A stretch of DNA of 64,000 bases, from NCBI RefSeq assembly GCF_964355755.1, contig NC_092676.1:29833871-29897870 (forward strand). Reading direction: 5' to 3'. Below the pieces are notes generated by a model, which saw only the letters and a list, made by a program, of their open reading frames with translations, was not told the origin of the DNA and ran no database searches. This document shows positions 62,961 to 64,000 of this stretch, piece by piece. Origin of the DNA: Antedon mediterranea (lineage: Eukaryota > Echinodermata > Crinoidea > Comatulida > Antedonidae). The stretch's first letter is position 1. Each line of letters opens with the position of its first letter. A program made the translations under genes and the position numbers.

Positions 62961-64000
62961 TCACGTACTGCTCTCTCCCGACGCCGTGCTTAATGATCGT
63001 CGTTGTCTTTGTAAATACATAGAATTAACCAAGGTTCGCGTCGACGTTCCGGTCGGTAAACGCAATCTGGTATCTATGGGTGCTGTATCGTCTACTAATG
63101 GCTTAACATATCGTATAGCATAAATCTTAATTACAAATATACAAATTAAAACAACCCAGCAATTTAATATAAGCGCACTGGCTATGTATATACATTTCGT
63201 AAAAAGTTCTTTTTCATCAGTTACAAAATACGGTGGAAGAAACGCCAGCAGTATGACGACTGTAGTGAAAGAACAGAAACTTAAAAATCTAGATTCGTAA
63301 TAGTTATCGGGAAGGCGACGAGCCTTAAACACAGACGCACAGCAAACAAGGATGAAGACGAAATTGTAGGCTAGACTGGTGATCACTTCGTTTATTTGGA
63401 TGTTACACGCAAGCTCGATTCTTGGTGAGTCTCCCAAGACTTTGCGAGGAAGTACGTCTGGTGGATACAACAGCAACCAAACACTGGATATTATAACCTG
63501 GAAATAAATATTACAAAATTTCAGAATTAGTTGGTTAGATCAGGGAGTTGTAATTACAACTCCCTGGGTAGATCATTAATTGAAGGTTTGCATGGCGAAA
63601 TCAATATGTTAATATAAAGTTTGCGGTACAGCCCTACATCTTGTTCTGCAAAGAACTGCTAAAGTTCCTCGACGTTTCGATTGTGCTCTAGAGCAACAGC
63701 GATCTACAGTACATCACCAGATCATTGAGTGACATTAATTATAACACGAAAGTGTAACTTCTTTTATTATTGAAATTTCAGGAAAAGGGTTCTTGTTTAT
63801 TAATATTTCTTATCCATGCAAAACATAAATAATTGGTTTAATACCTGTATAGAAACAACAATCAGTAAGATTCCAAGTTGTTTCGGTCGTTGGATTAGTT
63901 TTGGATTTTCTGTTGAATCTGTAGCAAATGCAACCGAAAATATTTTCTGAAGTCTAATACTCTTTAGAGCCATTGATGAATACATTAGGCAGCCTCCGAT
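62961..64000 (-). CDS. Class C GPCR (metabotropic glutamate receptor-like), C-terminal part
   Basis: Two exons: 64000-63845 (5' continuation beyond the window) and 63497-62961, in phase; 230 aa to the TGA at 62961. Visible: TM3 (GGCLMYSSMALKSIRLQKIF), TM4 (LGILLIVVSIQVIISSVWLL), the extracellular-loop Cys in PRIELACNI, TM5 (SLAYNFVFILVCCASVFKAR followed by RLP), TM6 (FLSFCSFTTVVILLAFLPPY) and TM7 (IYIASALILNCWVVLICIFV), then a short ~45-residue tail. The RRLPDNYYESRFLSF loop matches the KTRKxPENFNEAKFIxF signature of metabotropic glutamate receptors. TM7 lacks the usual PKVY motif, so it may be a divergent mGluR-like or orphan class C receptor. Ligand unknown; the Venus-flytrap domain lies outside the window. 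Confidence 0.85.

Noticed and set aside
62848-63123. Plus-strand 91-codon frame
   Set aside because: Antisense to the GPCR C-terminal exon; no independent support.

Overview
This window is animal nuclear DNA: AT-rich, with GT-AG introns, long introns full of minisatellites, tRNA-derived repeats and MITEs, and seven recognisable metazoan genes. The gene set and the conserved CEP57/FAM76 head-to-head pair suggest a bilaterian. The dense CTAG/TAGGCCTA composition and the repeat style make me lean towards a marine deuterostome such as an echinoderm, but that is inference. No bacterial, organellar or CRISPR features were seen.

Layout. 1-6738 is a 24-bp satellite array that runs off the left edge and has internal higher-order duplications. 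6740-10835 is repeat-rich intergenic DNA (a tRNA-derived SINE, inverted mobile-repeat fragments, a ~100-bp tandem repeat, TAGGCCTA-rich DNA). 10836-16028 (+) is an AGPAT3/4-type lysophosphatidic acid acyltransferase. 19286-22669 (-) is a RING/B-box/filamin/NHL TRIM protein with a probable 5'UTR exon near 24240. 25227-25512 is a decayed non-LTR retrotransposon end. 26359-28410 (+) is a single-exon TTLL2-like tubulin glutamylase. 30859-46879 (-) is a 21-exon SENP6/7 SUMO protease whose introns hold most of the mid-window repeats, including a ~2-kb DNA transposon nested in a MITE. 47170-52791 (+) is UTP14, head-to-head with SENP6/7. 53439-56585 (-) is CEP57, converging on UTP14. 56936-61207 (+) is FAM76, head-to-head with CEP57. 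62961-64000 (-) is the 3' end of a class C GPCR cut by the right edge.

The genes are ordinary housekeeping or signalling genes: phospholipid synthesis, ubiquitin/RNA regulation, axonemal tubulin modification, SUMO editing, 18S rRNA processing, centrosome/microtubule, nuclear speckle protein, receptor. They do not form an operon-like system. Two divergent pairs (SENP6/7-UTP14, 290 bp apart; CEP57-FAM76, 350 bp apart) probably share promoters. Exon models were built by hand from splice consensus, reading phase and family resemblance. The multi-exon AGPAT, SENP6/7, UTP14, CEP57 and FAM76 models all close in frame.

The most unusual signals are structural. (i) A 70-bp minisatellite of about 18 units in FAM76 repeats the end of a coding exon together with its 5' splice site, and smaller duplications of exon-end plus donor occur in three other introns. 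(ii) A MITE family has about 12 copies; one hosts a nested transposon with recognisable target duplication, and another abuts a CEP57 splice donor. (iii) There is an 87-bp perfect palindrome. (iv) The 24-bp satellite carries a self-complementary core in every unit.
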